Of a stretch of 64,000 bases of DNA, positions 56,704 to 64,000 are shown piece by piece; the first letter of the stretch is position 1, and every line of letters begins with the position of its first letter. The notes beneath the pieces were generated by a model. It was not told the origin of the DNA. It saw nothing but the letters and a program-made list of their open reading frames with translations, and made no database searches. The stretch covers positions 992,001 to 1,056,000 of the forward strand of contig NZ_CP019706.1 in assembly GCF_002101395.1 (NCBI RefSeq), written 5' to 3'. The translations under genes and the position numbers were made by a program. This stretch comes from Pantoea alhagi (GTDB lineage Bacteria; Pseudomonadota; Gammaproteobacteria; Enterobacterales; Enterobacteriaceae).

Positions 56704-57474
56704 CTACGCGCTACGCCACGCCGGTACGCCGCTGTGGAAGCGTAGCTCGTTATCCGGTTCCTGAATCAAGCGTGCTTCGGCCTCACCGATTTGACGCACC
56801 CTGCCGGCAATATCAAAGGGTGCGATGCGTGCCGCCAGCGCCAGATAGTCCTGATAGTGACGCGCCTCGGAGCGCAGCAGCGAGACGTAAAATTTCGCCA
56901 GTTCCTCGTCCAGCCAGGGCGCCAGACTGGCAAAGCGTTCGCAGGAGCGCGCCTCAATGTAAGCACCGCAGATTAGCTTATCCACCAGCGTTTCCGGCTC
57001 GTGGGTAATCACTTCGCGCAGCAGGCCTTTGGCATACCGGCTGGCGGTGATCTTTTGATAAGCAATGCCGCGTGCCTGCATGATTTCCCATACCTGATAG
57101 AAATGGTGCAGCTCTTCTTTAATCAGCAATATCATCTTATCCAGCAGCTCATCGCCCCAGGGGATATCGTTACGGGCGATAATGCGCTTCGACAGGTTTT
57201 TATGCGCTTCAATAAACCCGCTGTCATGATCTTCGCGATGCACAAAGGCTTCATAAGGCTTTAGCCACGCAAGGATCGCCTCGCCGCTGGGCTTATCAGC
57301 AACATATTTACGAATCAGCCAGGTGGCCGTCTGTGCCGCTTTCAGTTCACAAACCATATGATCAGTGAGCAGCAAGGGGAGGTTTTCTGGTTTGCGCGCT
57401 TCATCAATCCACGCCTGCGGCGTACGACAATGCAGAAACTGGTGAATGGGAGCAAGGAGATCGGCGTAATTCAT
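56704..57474 (-). CDS. miaE: tRNA-(ms2io6A37) hydroxylase MiaE
   Basis: A 256-aa protein with ferritin-like diiron fold. Metal ligands are supplied by LTDHMVCELKAAQTA, LIKEELHHFYQVWEIM, YIEARSCERFASLA and LLRSEARHYQDYL, i.e. Glu/His pairs at regular spacing. Hydroxylates ms2i6A37 in tRNAs reading U-starting codons, using O2. Monocistronic on the minus strand ahead of rraB. Length normal. Confidence 0.93.
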   Translation of the reverse strand: MNYADLLAPIHQFLHCRTPQAWIDEARKPENLPLLLTDHMVCELKAAQTATWLIRKYVADKPSGEAILAWLKPYEAFVHREDHDSGFIEAHKNLSKRIIARNDIPWGDELLDKMILLIKEELHHFYQVWEIMQARGIAYQKITASRYAKGLLREVITHEPETLVDKLICGAYIEARSCERFASLAPWLDEELAKFYVSLLRSEARHYQDYLALAARIAPFDIAGRVRQIGEAEARLIQEPDNELRFHSGVPAWRSA

Positions 57475-57540
57475 ACTATCGCTATGGTTAAAAGGCGCGC
57501 CTTAACGGCACGCCGGATCAATATTTAAAGCGGCAGGCTA

Positions 57541-57957
57541 TTAATGGCGGATACCGTCATCGTCTTCGTCAATGTAATCACCCTCTTCTTCATCTTCCGC
57601 ATCCGGATCTTCGAAGTAGGTGCCCCAGCCGTCATAATCGACATTATGCTTGCCGGCCAGGTTAACCAGTTGCTCAACCTGCGCATCAAGTAGCTCAGGC
57701 TTAAGCGCCAGCTCGCTCAGGATATCAACACACATAACGGTTGAACCATCTTCCAGCTCCAGCTCTTCCGGCTCGGTCACCTCATAGCCCAGCTTGAAAG
57801 CGTCTACCGCTGCTTTCTCCAGCGCTTCGAAGCTGTCGCAGGAAAGATGATGCTCAATGGTGTAAAGCGCATCGGGGTCGCTGCCATCCTCCAGCAGCTC
57901 TTCGATAATCGCTCGCGTCTCTTCGCGCTGCTCTTCCAGCAATTCTTCATATGCCAT
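57541..57957 (-). CDS. rraB: Ribonuclease E inhibitor RraB
   Basis: 138 aa from ATG 57957 (MAYEELLEEQREETRAI), preferred over 58008. Very acidic, ending in a D/E-rich tail (EDEEEGDYIDEDDDGIRH). Family blocks DPDALYTIEHHLSCDSFEAL and GYEVTEPEELELEDG are present. It binds the C-terminal region of RNase E and modulates mRNA decay. Divergent from argF, as in E. coli. Confidence 0.94.
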   Translation of the reverse strand: MAYEELLEEQREETRAIIEELLEDGSDPDALYTIEHHLSCDSFEALEKAAVDAFKLGYEVTEPEELELEDGSTVMCVDILSELALKPELLDAQVEQLVNLAGKHNVDYDGWGTYFEDPDAEDEEEGDYIDEDDDGIRH

Positions 57958-58055
57958 GATGGGTTCCTCTGTTTTGGCAGACAATGTGATTATTTTCCCA
58001 CACTGCACTCCGCGCCACTACACAAAAGCAAAAGTTTATTATGTATAGGGTTGAA

Positions 58056-58094
58056 AATGAATATTCATACGGTTAAATTGAATTTTAATTCAAT
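58056..58094 (+). promoter_or_regulatory. Tandem ARG boxes of argF (ArgR operator)
   Basis: Box 2 (58077-58094) is a full palindrome, ATTGAATTTTAATTCAAT, matching the consensus wNTGAATwwwwATTCANw. Box 1 (58056-58073) has the half-site TGAAT with a weaker second half. The 3-bp spacing between the two 18-bp boxes is standard. ArgR-arginine should repress argF here. Confidence 0.85.
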
Positions 58095-58117
58095 TTAAAA
58101 AGGACAAGGAGTGCTGT

Positions 58118-59137
58118 ATGAGTCAGTTTTATCAACGCCATTTCCTCAGGCTGCTCGATTTTACCCCGGCAGAAATTAATGCGCTGCTGGCCCTCGCTAC
58201 TGAATTAAAAATCGCGAAAAAAAAGGGTGAGGAAGTGCCGCACCTGCAGGGCAAAAATATCGCGCTCATCTTCGAAAAAGAGTCGACCCGTACCCGATGC
58301 TCTTTCGAAGTTGCCGCGTTTGATCAGGGCGCCCGTGTTACCTATCTGGCGCCCAGCGGCAGCCAAATCGGCCACAAGGAATCGATTAAGGATACCGCAC
58401 GCGTGCTGGGCCGCATGTATGACGGCATTCAGTATCGCGGTCACGGTCAGCAGATCGTAGAGACCTTAGCCGAATATGCTGGCGTGCCGGTGTGGAACGG
58501 CCTGACCGATGAGTTCCACCCTACCCAGCTGCTGGCCGATCTGTTAACCATGCAGGAACACCTGCCGGAAAAATCATTACGCGCAATGGTGCTGACCTAT
58601 ACAGGCGATGCGCGCAATAACATGGGCAACAGCCTGATGGAAGCCGCCGCGCTGATGGGCATCGATCTGCGGCTGGTCGCGCCGAAGAGCTGCTGGCCGG
58701 AAGAGCATCTGGTGAATGAATGCCGCGAGGTGGCAAAGCTGAACGGCGGAAAAATCACCCTGACGGAAGATATTGCCGAAGGGGTTAAACAGGCGGACTT
58801 TATCTATACCGACGTGTGGGTCTCAATGGGCGAAGCCAAAGAGCGCTGGCAGGAACGTATCGCCCTGCTGCGTAATTATCAGGTGAATATGGCCATGCTA
58901 CAGCTTACCGGTAATGAAAAGGTGAAATTTCTTCACTGCCTGCCCGCGCTGCACGATGATCAAACCACGCTGGGGAAACAGATGGCCGGGCAATACGATC
59001 TGCATGGCGGCATGGAAGTCACCAACGAAGTATTTGAATCGGCGCACAGCATCGTTTTCGATCAGGCGGAAAACCGGCTGCATACCATTAAAGCGGTGAT
59101 GGTCGCCACGCTGGCGAAACCGGGTAAATTAGCGTAA
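58118..59137 (+). CDS. argF: Ornithine carbamoyltransferase
   Basis: A 339-aa protein, ATG 58118 with AAGGAC/AAGGAG upstream. Carbamoyl phosphate site STRTRCSFEV (S-T-R-T-R), HPTQ in TDEFHPTQLLADLL, the ornithine-binding VSMGE segment, and the mobile-loop HCLPALHD. It converts ornithine and carbamoyl phosphate to citrulline in arginine synthesis. Repressed by ArgR through the boxes upstream. Called argF or argI; only one copy is visible in the window. Confidence 0.96.
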   Translation: MSQFYQRHFLRLLDFTPAEINALLALATELKIAKKKGEEVPHLQGKNIALIFEKESTRTRCSFEVAAFDQGARVTYLAPSGSQIGHKESIKDTARVLGRMYDGIQYRGHGQQIVETLAEYAGVPVWNGLTDEFHPTQLLADLLTMQEHLPEKSLRAMVLTYTGDARNNMGNSLMEAAALMGIDLRLVAPKSCWPEEHLVNECREVAKLNGGKITLTEDIAEGVKQADFIYTDVWVSMGEAKERWQERIALLRNYQVNMAMLQLTGNEKVKFLHCLPALHDDQTTLGKQMAGQYDLHGGMEVTNEVFESAHSIVFDQAENRLHTIKAVMVATLAKPGKLA

Positions 59138-59168
59138 CGCAAACAGTTACCCGGCGCGCGTTTTTTAC

Positions 59169-59196
59169 TTGATGCCGCAAACCGAATGCGTATAAT
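59169..59196 (+). promoter_or_regulatory. pyrLBI promoter
   Basis: TTGATG (59169-59174) and TATAAT (59191-59196), 16-bp spacer, about 25 bases before the pyrL start. A G/C-poor run after -10 would allow reiterative UTP-sensitive initiation as in E. coli, but that is inferred. Confidence 0.65.
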
Positions 59197-59221
59197 GCGC
59201 CACAATTTGTCGGGAGGACGC

Positions 59222-59362
59222 ATGCAACTGAGTCATAAAACAGCGATCGCTCAATCACGCCTGAATGCAGGCGGCGCGCCTGTTTCCTTCCGTCAGCGAC
59301 CAATCGTAAAAAAGCCCCTCATTGCAGGGGCTTTTTTTTCGTCCTTAATCCGGCACGCCTAA
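59222..59362 (+). CDS. pyrL: pyrBI operon leader peptide
   Basis: 46 codons from ATG 59222 with GGGAGGACG upstream. The last third (KKPLIAGAFFSSLIRHA) is translated through the attenuator hairpin, and the stop lies 14 bases before pyrB. Ribosomes moving close behind RNA polymerase prevent hairpin formation when UTP is low. The arrangement matches the E. coli pyrL-pyrBI attenuation system, though the peptide sequence differs. Confidence 0.8.
   Translation: MQLSHKTAIAQSRLNAGGAPVSFRQRPIVKKPLIAGAFFSSLIRHA
59308..59339 (+). terminator. pyrBI attenuator
   Basis: AAAAAAGCCCC-TCATTGCA-GGGGCTTTTTTTT: a 6-bp GC stem followed by eight T residues, lying inside the pyrL reading frame. It regulates pyrBI by UTP-dependent coupling of transcription and translation. 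Confidence 0.9.
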
Positions 59363-59375
59363 AGGAGAGTGACGC

Positions 59376-60308
59376 ATGAATCCGCTGTATCACAAGCATA
59401 TAATCTCGATTAACGATCTCAGCCGCGAGGAGCTGGAGCTGGTGCTGCATGCGGCGGCCAGCCTGAAGGCGCGCCCACAGCCAGAGCTGCTGAAGCATAA
59501 AGTGATTGCCAGCTGTTTCTTTGAGGCCTCTACGCGCACGCGTCTCTCTTTTGAAACGGCCATACAGCGCCTGGGTGCGGCGGTGGTCGGGTTTTCCGAC
59601 AGCAGCAATACCTCGCTGGGCAAAAAGGGCGAGACGCTGGCCGATACCATTTCCGTTATCAGCACCTATGTCGATGCGATTGTGATGCGTCATCCGCAGG
59701 AAGGCGCGGCCCGTCTTGCCACCGAGTTTTCCGGCGCGATTCCGGTGCTGAACGCGGGCGACGGCGCGAATCAGCATCCCACTCAGACGCTGCTTGATCT
59801 CTTCACCATTCAGGAAACGCAAAGCCGCCTGAGCAATCTGAATGTGGCGATGGTTGGCGACCTGAAATATGGCCGCACCGTGCATTCCCTGACGCAGGCG
59901 CTGGCCAAATTTGACGGCAACCGCTTCTTCTTTATCGCGCCTGAAGCGCTGGCGATGCCCGCCTATATTACCGATATGCTGGATGAAAAAGGCATTGCCT
60001 GGAGCCGCCACGCCAGTATTGAAGAGGTGGTGCCGCAGGTGGATATTCTTTATATGACGCGTGTACAGAAAGAGCGTCTCGATCCCTCGGAATATGCCAA
60101 CGTGAAGGCGCAGTTTGTTCTGCGCGCCGCCGATTTGCAGGGCGCACGCGACAATATGAAAGTGCTGCATCCGCTGCCGCGCGTTGATGAGATCGCCACT
60201 GACGTGGACAGAACGCCTTACGCCTGGTATTTCCAGCAGGCCGGCAACGGTATTTATGCGCGTCAGGCGCTTCTGGCATTAGTGCTTAACAGCGATCCGG
60301 TTCTGTAA
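59376..60308 (+). CDS. pyrB: Aspartate carbamoyltransferase catalytic chain
   Basis: A 310-aa protein. Carbamoyl phosphate loop ASTRTRLSFETA, the 80s loop SSNTSLGKKGETL, HPTQTLLD and the PLPRVDE segment that binds aspartate. Catalyses the committed step of pyrimidine synthesis. Twelve bases separate it from pyrI, so both are made from the attenuated pyrLBI transcript. Length is one residue off the E. coli enzyme. Confidence 0.97.
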   Translation: MNPLYHKHIISINDLSREELELVLHAAASLKARPQPELLKHKVIASCFFEASTRTRLSFETAIQRLGAAVVGFSDSSNTSLGKKGETLADTISVISTYVDAIVMRHPQEGAARLATEFSGAIPVLNAGDGANQHPTQTLLDLFTIQETQSRLSNLNVAMVGDLKYGRTVHSLTQALAKFDGNRFFFIAPEALAMPAYITDMLDEKGIAWSRHASIEEVVPQVDILYMTRVQKERLDPSEYANVKAQFVLRAADLQGARDNMKVLHPLPRVDEIATDVDRTPYAWYFQQAGNGIYARQALLALVLNSDPVL

Positions 60309-60320
60309 GGAGAAAACAGT

Positions 60321-60782
60321 ATGACGCAAGATAAATTACAGGTTGAAGCCATCAAACGCGGCACGGTAATCGATCATATTCCGGCGCAGGTGGGCTTTAA
60401 ACTTTTAACGCTGTTCCGCCTGACGGAAACCGAGCAGCGCATTACCATCGGGCTTAACCTGCCCTCCGGCGCGCTGGGCCGTAAAGATTTGATCAAGATC
60501 GAAAACACTTTCCTTACCGACGAGCAGATCAATCAGTTAGCGGTCTATGCGCCGCACGCTACCGTTAACCGGATCGATGATTATGAAGTGGTCGCCAAGA
60601 TCGTTCCTGTGCTGCCGGATCGTATTGAGCGCGTGCTGACCTGTCCGAACGGCAACTGCATCAGCCGCACGGAGCCGGTTTACTCCAGCTTTGCCGTCAG
60701 GAAACGCGCTGATAACGTTCAGCTGAAGTGCAAATATTGTGAAAAAGAATTTGCGCATCAGGTGGTGCTGGCGAACTGGTAA
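60321..60782 (+). CDS. pyrI: Aspartate carbamoyltransferase regulatory chain
   Basis: A 153-aa protein. N-terminal allosteric domain (LQVEAIKRGTVIDHIPAQVG) binds CTP/ATP, and the C-terminal zinc domain has four cysteines in CPNGNC ... CKYC that hold the contact with PyrB. It makes the enzyme CTP-inhibited and UTP-sensitive. Follows pyrB in the operon. Confidence 0.97.
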   Translation: MTQDKLQVEAIKRGTVIDHIPAQVGFKLLTLFRLTETEQRITIGLNLPSGALGRKDLIKIENTFLTDEQINQLAVYAPHATVNRIDDYEVVAKIVPVLPDRIERVLTCPNGNCISRTEPVYSSFAVRKRADNVQLKCKYCEKEFAHQVVLANW

Positions 60783-60860
60783 ACACTTTCCGTCTCCCTA
60801 TAATGGAAACCACAGGGCGGGCAGGCTGTCCGCCTGGCATCCCACATCTCAGGAGAATTT

Positions 60861-61247
60861 ATGTCACGCGAAATCAGCACGGAAAATGCCCCTGCCGCTA
60901 TCGGCCCCTATGTTCAGGGCGTCGATCTGGGGAGTATGATCATAACTTCCGGTCAGATCCCGGTCGATCCTAAAACCGGCACGGTCGCTGATGACGTTGC
61001 TGCGCAGGCGCGTCAGTCACTGGAAAATGTGCATGCCATTGTAGAAGCCGCAGGTCTGAAGGTAAGTGACATTGTGAAAACCACGGTGTTCGTTAAAGAC
61101 CTTAACGACTTTGCCACCGTTAATGCCACCTATGAAGCCTTTTTCAACGAGCACGGCGCACCTTTCCCTGCTCGCTCCTGCGTGGAGGTGGCGCGTTTGC
61201 CAAAAGATGTAAAAATTGAAATCGAAGCGATTGCCGTACGTCGCTGA
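60861..61247 (+). CDS. ridA: 2-iminobutanoate/2-iminopropanoate deaminase RidA
   Basis: A 128-aa YjgF/YER057c/UK114-family protein. Family signature ARSCVEVARLPKDVKIEIEA holds the carboxylate-binding Arg; GPYVQGVDLGSMIITSGQIP and FATVNATYEAFF are the other conserved blocks. Hydrolyses reactive enamines and imines from PLP enzymes. A TATAAT at 60799-60804 suggests its own promoter, and a terminator follows at 61261. Confidence 0.96.
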   Translation: MSREISTENAPAAIGPYVQGVDLGSMIITSGQIPVDPKTGTVADDVAAQARQSLENVHAIVEAAGLKVSDIVKTTVFVKDLNDFATVNATYEAFFNEHGAPFPARSCVEVARLPKDVKIEIEAIAVRR

Positions 61248-61260
61248 TCGACATGACGGT

Positions 61261-61290
61261 AAAGCCGCGTCAGTTGCATGCGGCTTTTTA
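61261..61290 (+). terminator. Rho-independent terminator of ridA
   Basis: AAAGCCGC-GTCAGTTGCAT-GCGGCTTTTT: 7-8-bp stem followed by five T residues. Confidence 0.8.
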
Positions 61291-61770
61291 ATACCGCTTT
61301 CCCGACAGGTCTCTTTTACTGGCGTAAAGCAGGCTTTTCCTGATTTGCTCATCTGCGCATGCCGATGACGCTGGCCTTTCCCTTTTGCGCGTATGCGCCG
61401 CTGCGTCAGTACTGCTAAGCTACTTTATTCACTTAGCGAAACGCCTTTTCTATATTGAACAGATGCAGCCGCGCATAGTGTGCTTTTCCTGACTATGGCG
61501 TGGTTAAATCAGCGGTGGCGGAAAATTTTTGCAACATCCCTGTAAAGAGTTTTACCAGGCTGCATAAAGGGCGCGGAGACGGCGCTATATTATGAAGCAA
61601 CAGCCTTTTTCCACTCCTGAGAGGGCGTAAAAATCGCTTTTTCAGCGGATTCCTCAGCGTCCGGCGTGTCGTAATCGTAAGGAGTAGCTAACCTTACTGA
61701 GTGTGAAAAAGTAGACTTTTCGATAAAACGGGCGGCGGTTTTCGCCCCGATAAGCAATCAGGATTGAGCA
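61291..61770. other. Intergenic region upstream of treC
   Basis: About 480 bases. In E. coli this interval holds mgtA, treR and treB; none is present. A GC stem AAACGGGCGGCGGTTTTCGCCCCG lies near 61725-61748. No coding remnants of treB or mgtA were recognised. Confidence 0.5.
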
Positions 61771-63438
61771 ATGAATAAAACTCCACCATGGTGGCAGAAC
61801 GGCGTCATTTATCAAATCTATCCCAAGAGCTTCCAGGATACGACCGGTAGTGGCACAGGCGACCTGGCCGGTGTGATTCAGCGTCTGGACTACCTGAAAA
61901 TGCTGGGTGTGGATGCGATCTGGCTGACGCCTTTTTATATTTCACCGCAGGTTGATAACGGCTATGACGTGGCGAACTACACCGCCATCGATCCCGCTTA
62001 TGGCACAATGAGCGATTTCGACCATTTGGTTGAGCAGGCGCATAAGCGCGGGCTGCGTATTATCCTTGATATGGTGTTTAACCACTCTTCCACACAGCAC
62101 CACTGGTTTCATGAATCGCTGAACCCGGAAAGCCCTTATCGCGACTACTATATCTGGCGTGATGGCAAGCCCAACGAACCGCCTAATAACTGGAAGTCAA
62201 AGTTCGGCGGCTCCGCATGGCGCTGGCATCCGGAAAGTAATCAGTACTATATGCACCTGTGGGCGCCTGAACAGGCCGATCTGAACTGGGAAAATGACAA
62301 TGTCCGCGCCGAGCTGAAGCAGATTGTTAACTTCTGGGCCGATCGCGGTATCGATGGGCTGCGCCTCGATGTCATTAACCTGGTCTCCAAGCATCAGGAT
62401 TTCCCTGACGATCCCGATGGCGATGGCCTGCGTCTTTATACCGACGGGCCGCGCATTCACGAATATATGCGTGAGATGAGCCGCGACGTTTTTCGTCCAC
62501 GCGAACTGGTGACGGTCGGCGAGATGTCCTCTGCGACGCTGGAGCACTGCCAGCAGTATGGTTCGCTGGAGGGCGACGAGCTGTCGATGGTCTTCAGCTT
62601 TGACCATGTTGAAGTAGATTTCTGGAATGGCCAGAAATGGACGCTGACCCCGCTGGATCTGGTGGCGCAAAAGAAAATCTTTACCCACTGGCAGCAGGGT
62701 ATGCACAATCGCGCCTGGAACGCCCTGTTCTGGTGTAACCACGATCAGCCGCGCGTGGTCTCACGCTGGGGCGATGATGGCGAATATCGTGTGCAGTCGG
62801 CAAAGATGCTGGCGATGGTGCTGCACGGTATGCAGGGCACGCCCTATATTTTCCAGGGCGAAGAGCTGGGCATGACCAACCCCGGCTTTACCCGCATCAT
62901 CGACTACCGTGATATTGAAAGTCATAACATGTATGCAGAACTGCGTGCGCAGGGTCGCGACAGCGAAAACCTGCTGGCGATACTGGCCAGTAAATCGCGC
63001 GATAATGGCCGTACGCCAATGCAGTGGGACGCCAGCCAGAACGCCGGCTTTACGACCGGCACGCCGTGGATCGGCATGAGTCAAAATTATGAAACCATTA
63101 ATGCCGAAGCGGCCATCGCTGACCCGAACTCGATTTTTTATGCTTATAAACAGCTTATTCAGCTGCGTAAGCGTTATCTGATCCTGACCTGGGGCGATTA
63201 TCTCGATCTGCTGCCGAATCACCCTTATCTCTGGTGCTATCAGCGCCAGTATGAAGGTGAAACGCTGGTGGTGATGGCGAACTTCAGTCGTGAGGCGCAG
63301 ACCTGGCATCCGGAAGAGTCGTTTGGCAGCAGTTGGGAAGTGCTGATGAGCAACTATCCGGATCCCAAAAACGAGCCAGGCGAGATGATGCTGCGGCCCT
63401 GGGAAGCAGTCTGGTGGTATCAGAAGAAAAATCATTGA
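61771..63438 (+). CDS. treC: Trehalose-6-phosphate hydrolase
   Basis: A 555-aa GH13 enzyme. It starts NKTPPWWQNGVIYQIYPKSF. Catalytic nucleophile Asp in DGLRLDVINL, acid/base Glu in TVGEMSSATL, and the third Asp in CNHDQPRVVS; FGGSAWRWHPES and GRTPMQWD are characteristic of TreC. It splits trehalose-6-phosphate into glucose and glucose-6-phosphate. Overall close to E. coli TreC as recalled. The trehalose PTS permease and TreR are not next to it, so substrate uptake must be encoded elsewhere or the enzyme has another phospho-disaccharide. Confidence 0.9.
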   Translation: MNKTPPWWQNGVIYQIYPKSFQDTTGSGTGDLAGVIQRLDYLKMLGVDAIWLTPFYISPQVDNGYDVANYTAIDPAYGTMSDFDHLVEQAHKRGLRIILDMVFNHSSTQHHWFHESLNPESPYRDYYIWRDGKPNEPPNNWKSKFGGSAWRWHPESNQYYMHLWAPEQADLNWENDNVRAELKQIVNFWADRGIDGLRLDVINLVSKHQDFPDDPDGDGLRLYTDGPRIHEYMREMSRDVFRPRELVTVGEMSSATLEHCQQYGSLEGDELSMVFSFDHVEVDFWNGQKWTLTPLDLVAQKKIFTHWQQGMHNRAWNALFWCNHDQPRVVSRWGDDGEYRVQSAKMLAMVLHGMQGTPYIFQGEELGMTNPGFTRIIDYRDIESHNMYAELRAQGRDSENLLAILASKSRDNGRTPMQWDASQNAGFTTGTPWIGMSQNYETINAEAAIADPNSIFYAYKQLIQLRKRYLILTWGDYLDLLPNHPYLWCYQRQYEGETLVVMANFSREAQTWHPEESFGSSWEVLMSNYPDPKNEPGEMMLRPWEAVWWYQKKNH

Positions 63439-63444
63439 GTTAAA

Positions 63445-63471
63445 TCGCTGCGCGTGAATAACGCGCAGCGA
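63445..63471 (+). terminator. Hairpin after treC
   Basis: TCGCTGCGCG-TGAATAA-CGCGCAGCGA, a perfect 10-bp stem nine bases after the stop, with only a weak T run downstream; probable terminator. Confidence 0.6.
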
Positions 63472-63583
63472 CATCTGTTTTGATCCCTCTTATAAGCTCT
63501 GTTTTTGCCGCCGTTTAACTTTTCAACCGCCTCTGGCGATCCTTGTTCTGCGTCAAGAAAAGTGCGCTTAAATCAGGCGCAAA

Positions 63584-63631
63584 CCCCATATATAGCGTTT
63601 ACTATTCATCACCAGTCCTACATATAGTAAT
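63584..63631 (+). promoter_or_regulatory. Paired NrdR boxes upstream of nrdD
   Basis: CCCCATATATAGCGTT (63584-63599) and TCCTACATATAGTAAT (63616-63631) both resemble the NrdR consensus ACACTATATATAGTGT. The shared ATATAG cores are 32 bases apart, the spacing normally seen for NrdR. Predicts repression of nrdD by the ATP/dATP-sensing repressor NrdR. Confidence 0.7.
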
Positions 63632-63648
63632 GACTTCACGGGAGAACG

Positions 63649-64000
63649 GTGGTGAAAACGACGGTAGTAAAACGAGACGGCTGTCAGGTAGCCTTTGATC
63701 AGCAACGCATCGCTGAGGCGATTCGCGCCGCAGCCCGGGCCGCTCAGATTGAAGACGAAGCCTATTGCTTAGCGGTAGCCCAGCAGGTCAGTGAACAGGT
63801 CAGCAGCCGTGAGCGCGTCGATATTCATGAAATTCAGCAAGCCGTAGAAGACTTACTGATGGCAGGCCGCTATCCGCAACTGGCGCGTCAGTATATTGAG
63901 TACCGCCACGAGCGCGATTTAGCGCGTGAGCAGCGCGGTAAACTGAGCAAAGCCATTCGCGGGCTGGTGGAGCAAAACGATCCCGCCCTGCTGCATGAAA
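63649..64000 (+). CDS. nrdD: Anaerobic ribonucleoside-triphosphate reductase, partial (5' part)
   Basis: Open from GTG 63649 (or GTG 63652; GGAGAAC lies upstream) to the right window edge, about 117 codons. This is the ATP-cone domain: VVKRDGCQVAFDQQRIAEAI, VDIHEIQQAVEDLL and YPQLARQYIEYRHERD match the N-terminus of class III reductases. The ATP-cone senses dATP/ATP for overall activity. The radical and catalytic parts, and nrdG, lie beyond the window. Position after treC matches E. coli order. Confidence 0.92.
   Translation, partial: MVKTTVVKRDGCQVAFDQQRIAEAIRAAARAAQIEDEAYCLAVAQQVSEQVSSRERVDIHEIQQAVEDLLMAGRYPQLARQYIEYRHERDLAREQRGKLSKAIRGLVEQNDPALLHE

Noticed and set aside
58118..59137. Putrescine or other carbamoyltransferase instead of ornithine enzyme
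   Set aside because: Upstream ARG boxes, the synteny with rraB/miaE and the active-site motifs fit anabolic ornithine carbamoyltransferase.

Overview
The window is an enterobacterial chromosome segment. Gene content and order (argF-rraB-miaE, yjgM-valS-holC-pepA-lptFG, pyrLBI-ridA, leuX, yjiN) match the 95-98 min region of Escherichia-like genomes. A crtE-type geranylgeranyl diphosphate synthase at the left edge points to a carotenoid-producing member of the Erwiniaceae (Pantoea, Mixta or Erwinia type). The genus is an inference.

Layout. (1) 1-3.2 kb: partial crtE, a ytfJ-type periplasmic protein, and an overlapping HNH nuclease / class I methyltransferase pair. (2) 3.5-5.3 kb: a decayed T6SS-immunity-type lipoprotein, a RelE/HigB-HigA-like toxin-antitoxin pair and a stub of an integrase gene. 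(3) 5.6-18.3 kb: an immigration-control region with an intact type I system (hsdM-hsdS-hsdR) followed by an mcrBC locus wrecked by insertion sequences. A 4-bp target duplication lying on opposite strands shows that mcrB was first hit by an IS3-family element and then split by an inversion between two copies. (4) 18.3-28.4 kb: an island with a P4-type integrase, an AbiE-like nucleotidyltransferase toxin pair, an RNase A-like toxin/immunity pair, a DUF4942 gene, broken gene ends, two unknown membrane proteins and more IS copies. (5) 28.4-36.7 kb: a second island inserted at the 3' end of tRNA-Leu (leuX). It carries a 636-aa tyrosine recombinase, an HNH/D12-methylase restriction-modification pair with an XRE regulator, a resolvase, a frameshifted DUF1643 gene, a C4-RNA/Icd-like phage immunity remnant and a membrane-anchored HNH nuclease. 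A 25-bp copy of the leuX 3' end separates the two islands. (6) 36.7-64 kb: mostly core genome, with a chaperone-usher fimbrial operon and its probable membrane-bound regulator, stress-type DUF2382 proteins, lptFG, pepA, holC, valS, a fragmentary T6SS metallopeptidase effector with its immunity lipoprotein, miaE, rraB, ARG-box-controlled argF, the attenuated pyrLBI operon, ridA, treC without treB/treR, and the start of nrdD with paired NrdR boxes.

Working together: 5-36 kb is a stack of defence and competition functions (type I and type II restriction, McrBC remnant, abortive-infection toxins, contact toxin/immunity) built by repeated integration near leuX and then reshaped by at least five IS3-family elements. 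Nothing here is certain to be a wholly new system. The least explained items are the membrane-anchored HNH gene next to the C4-like RNA, the HNH/methyltransferase pair at 1.6-3.2 kb, and the att-like repeats around the RNase A-like cassette.
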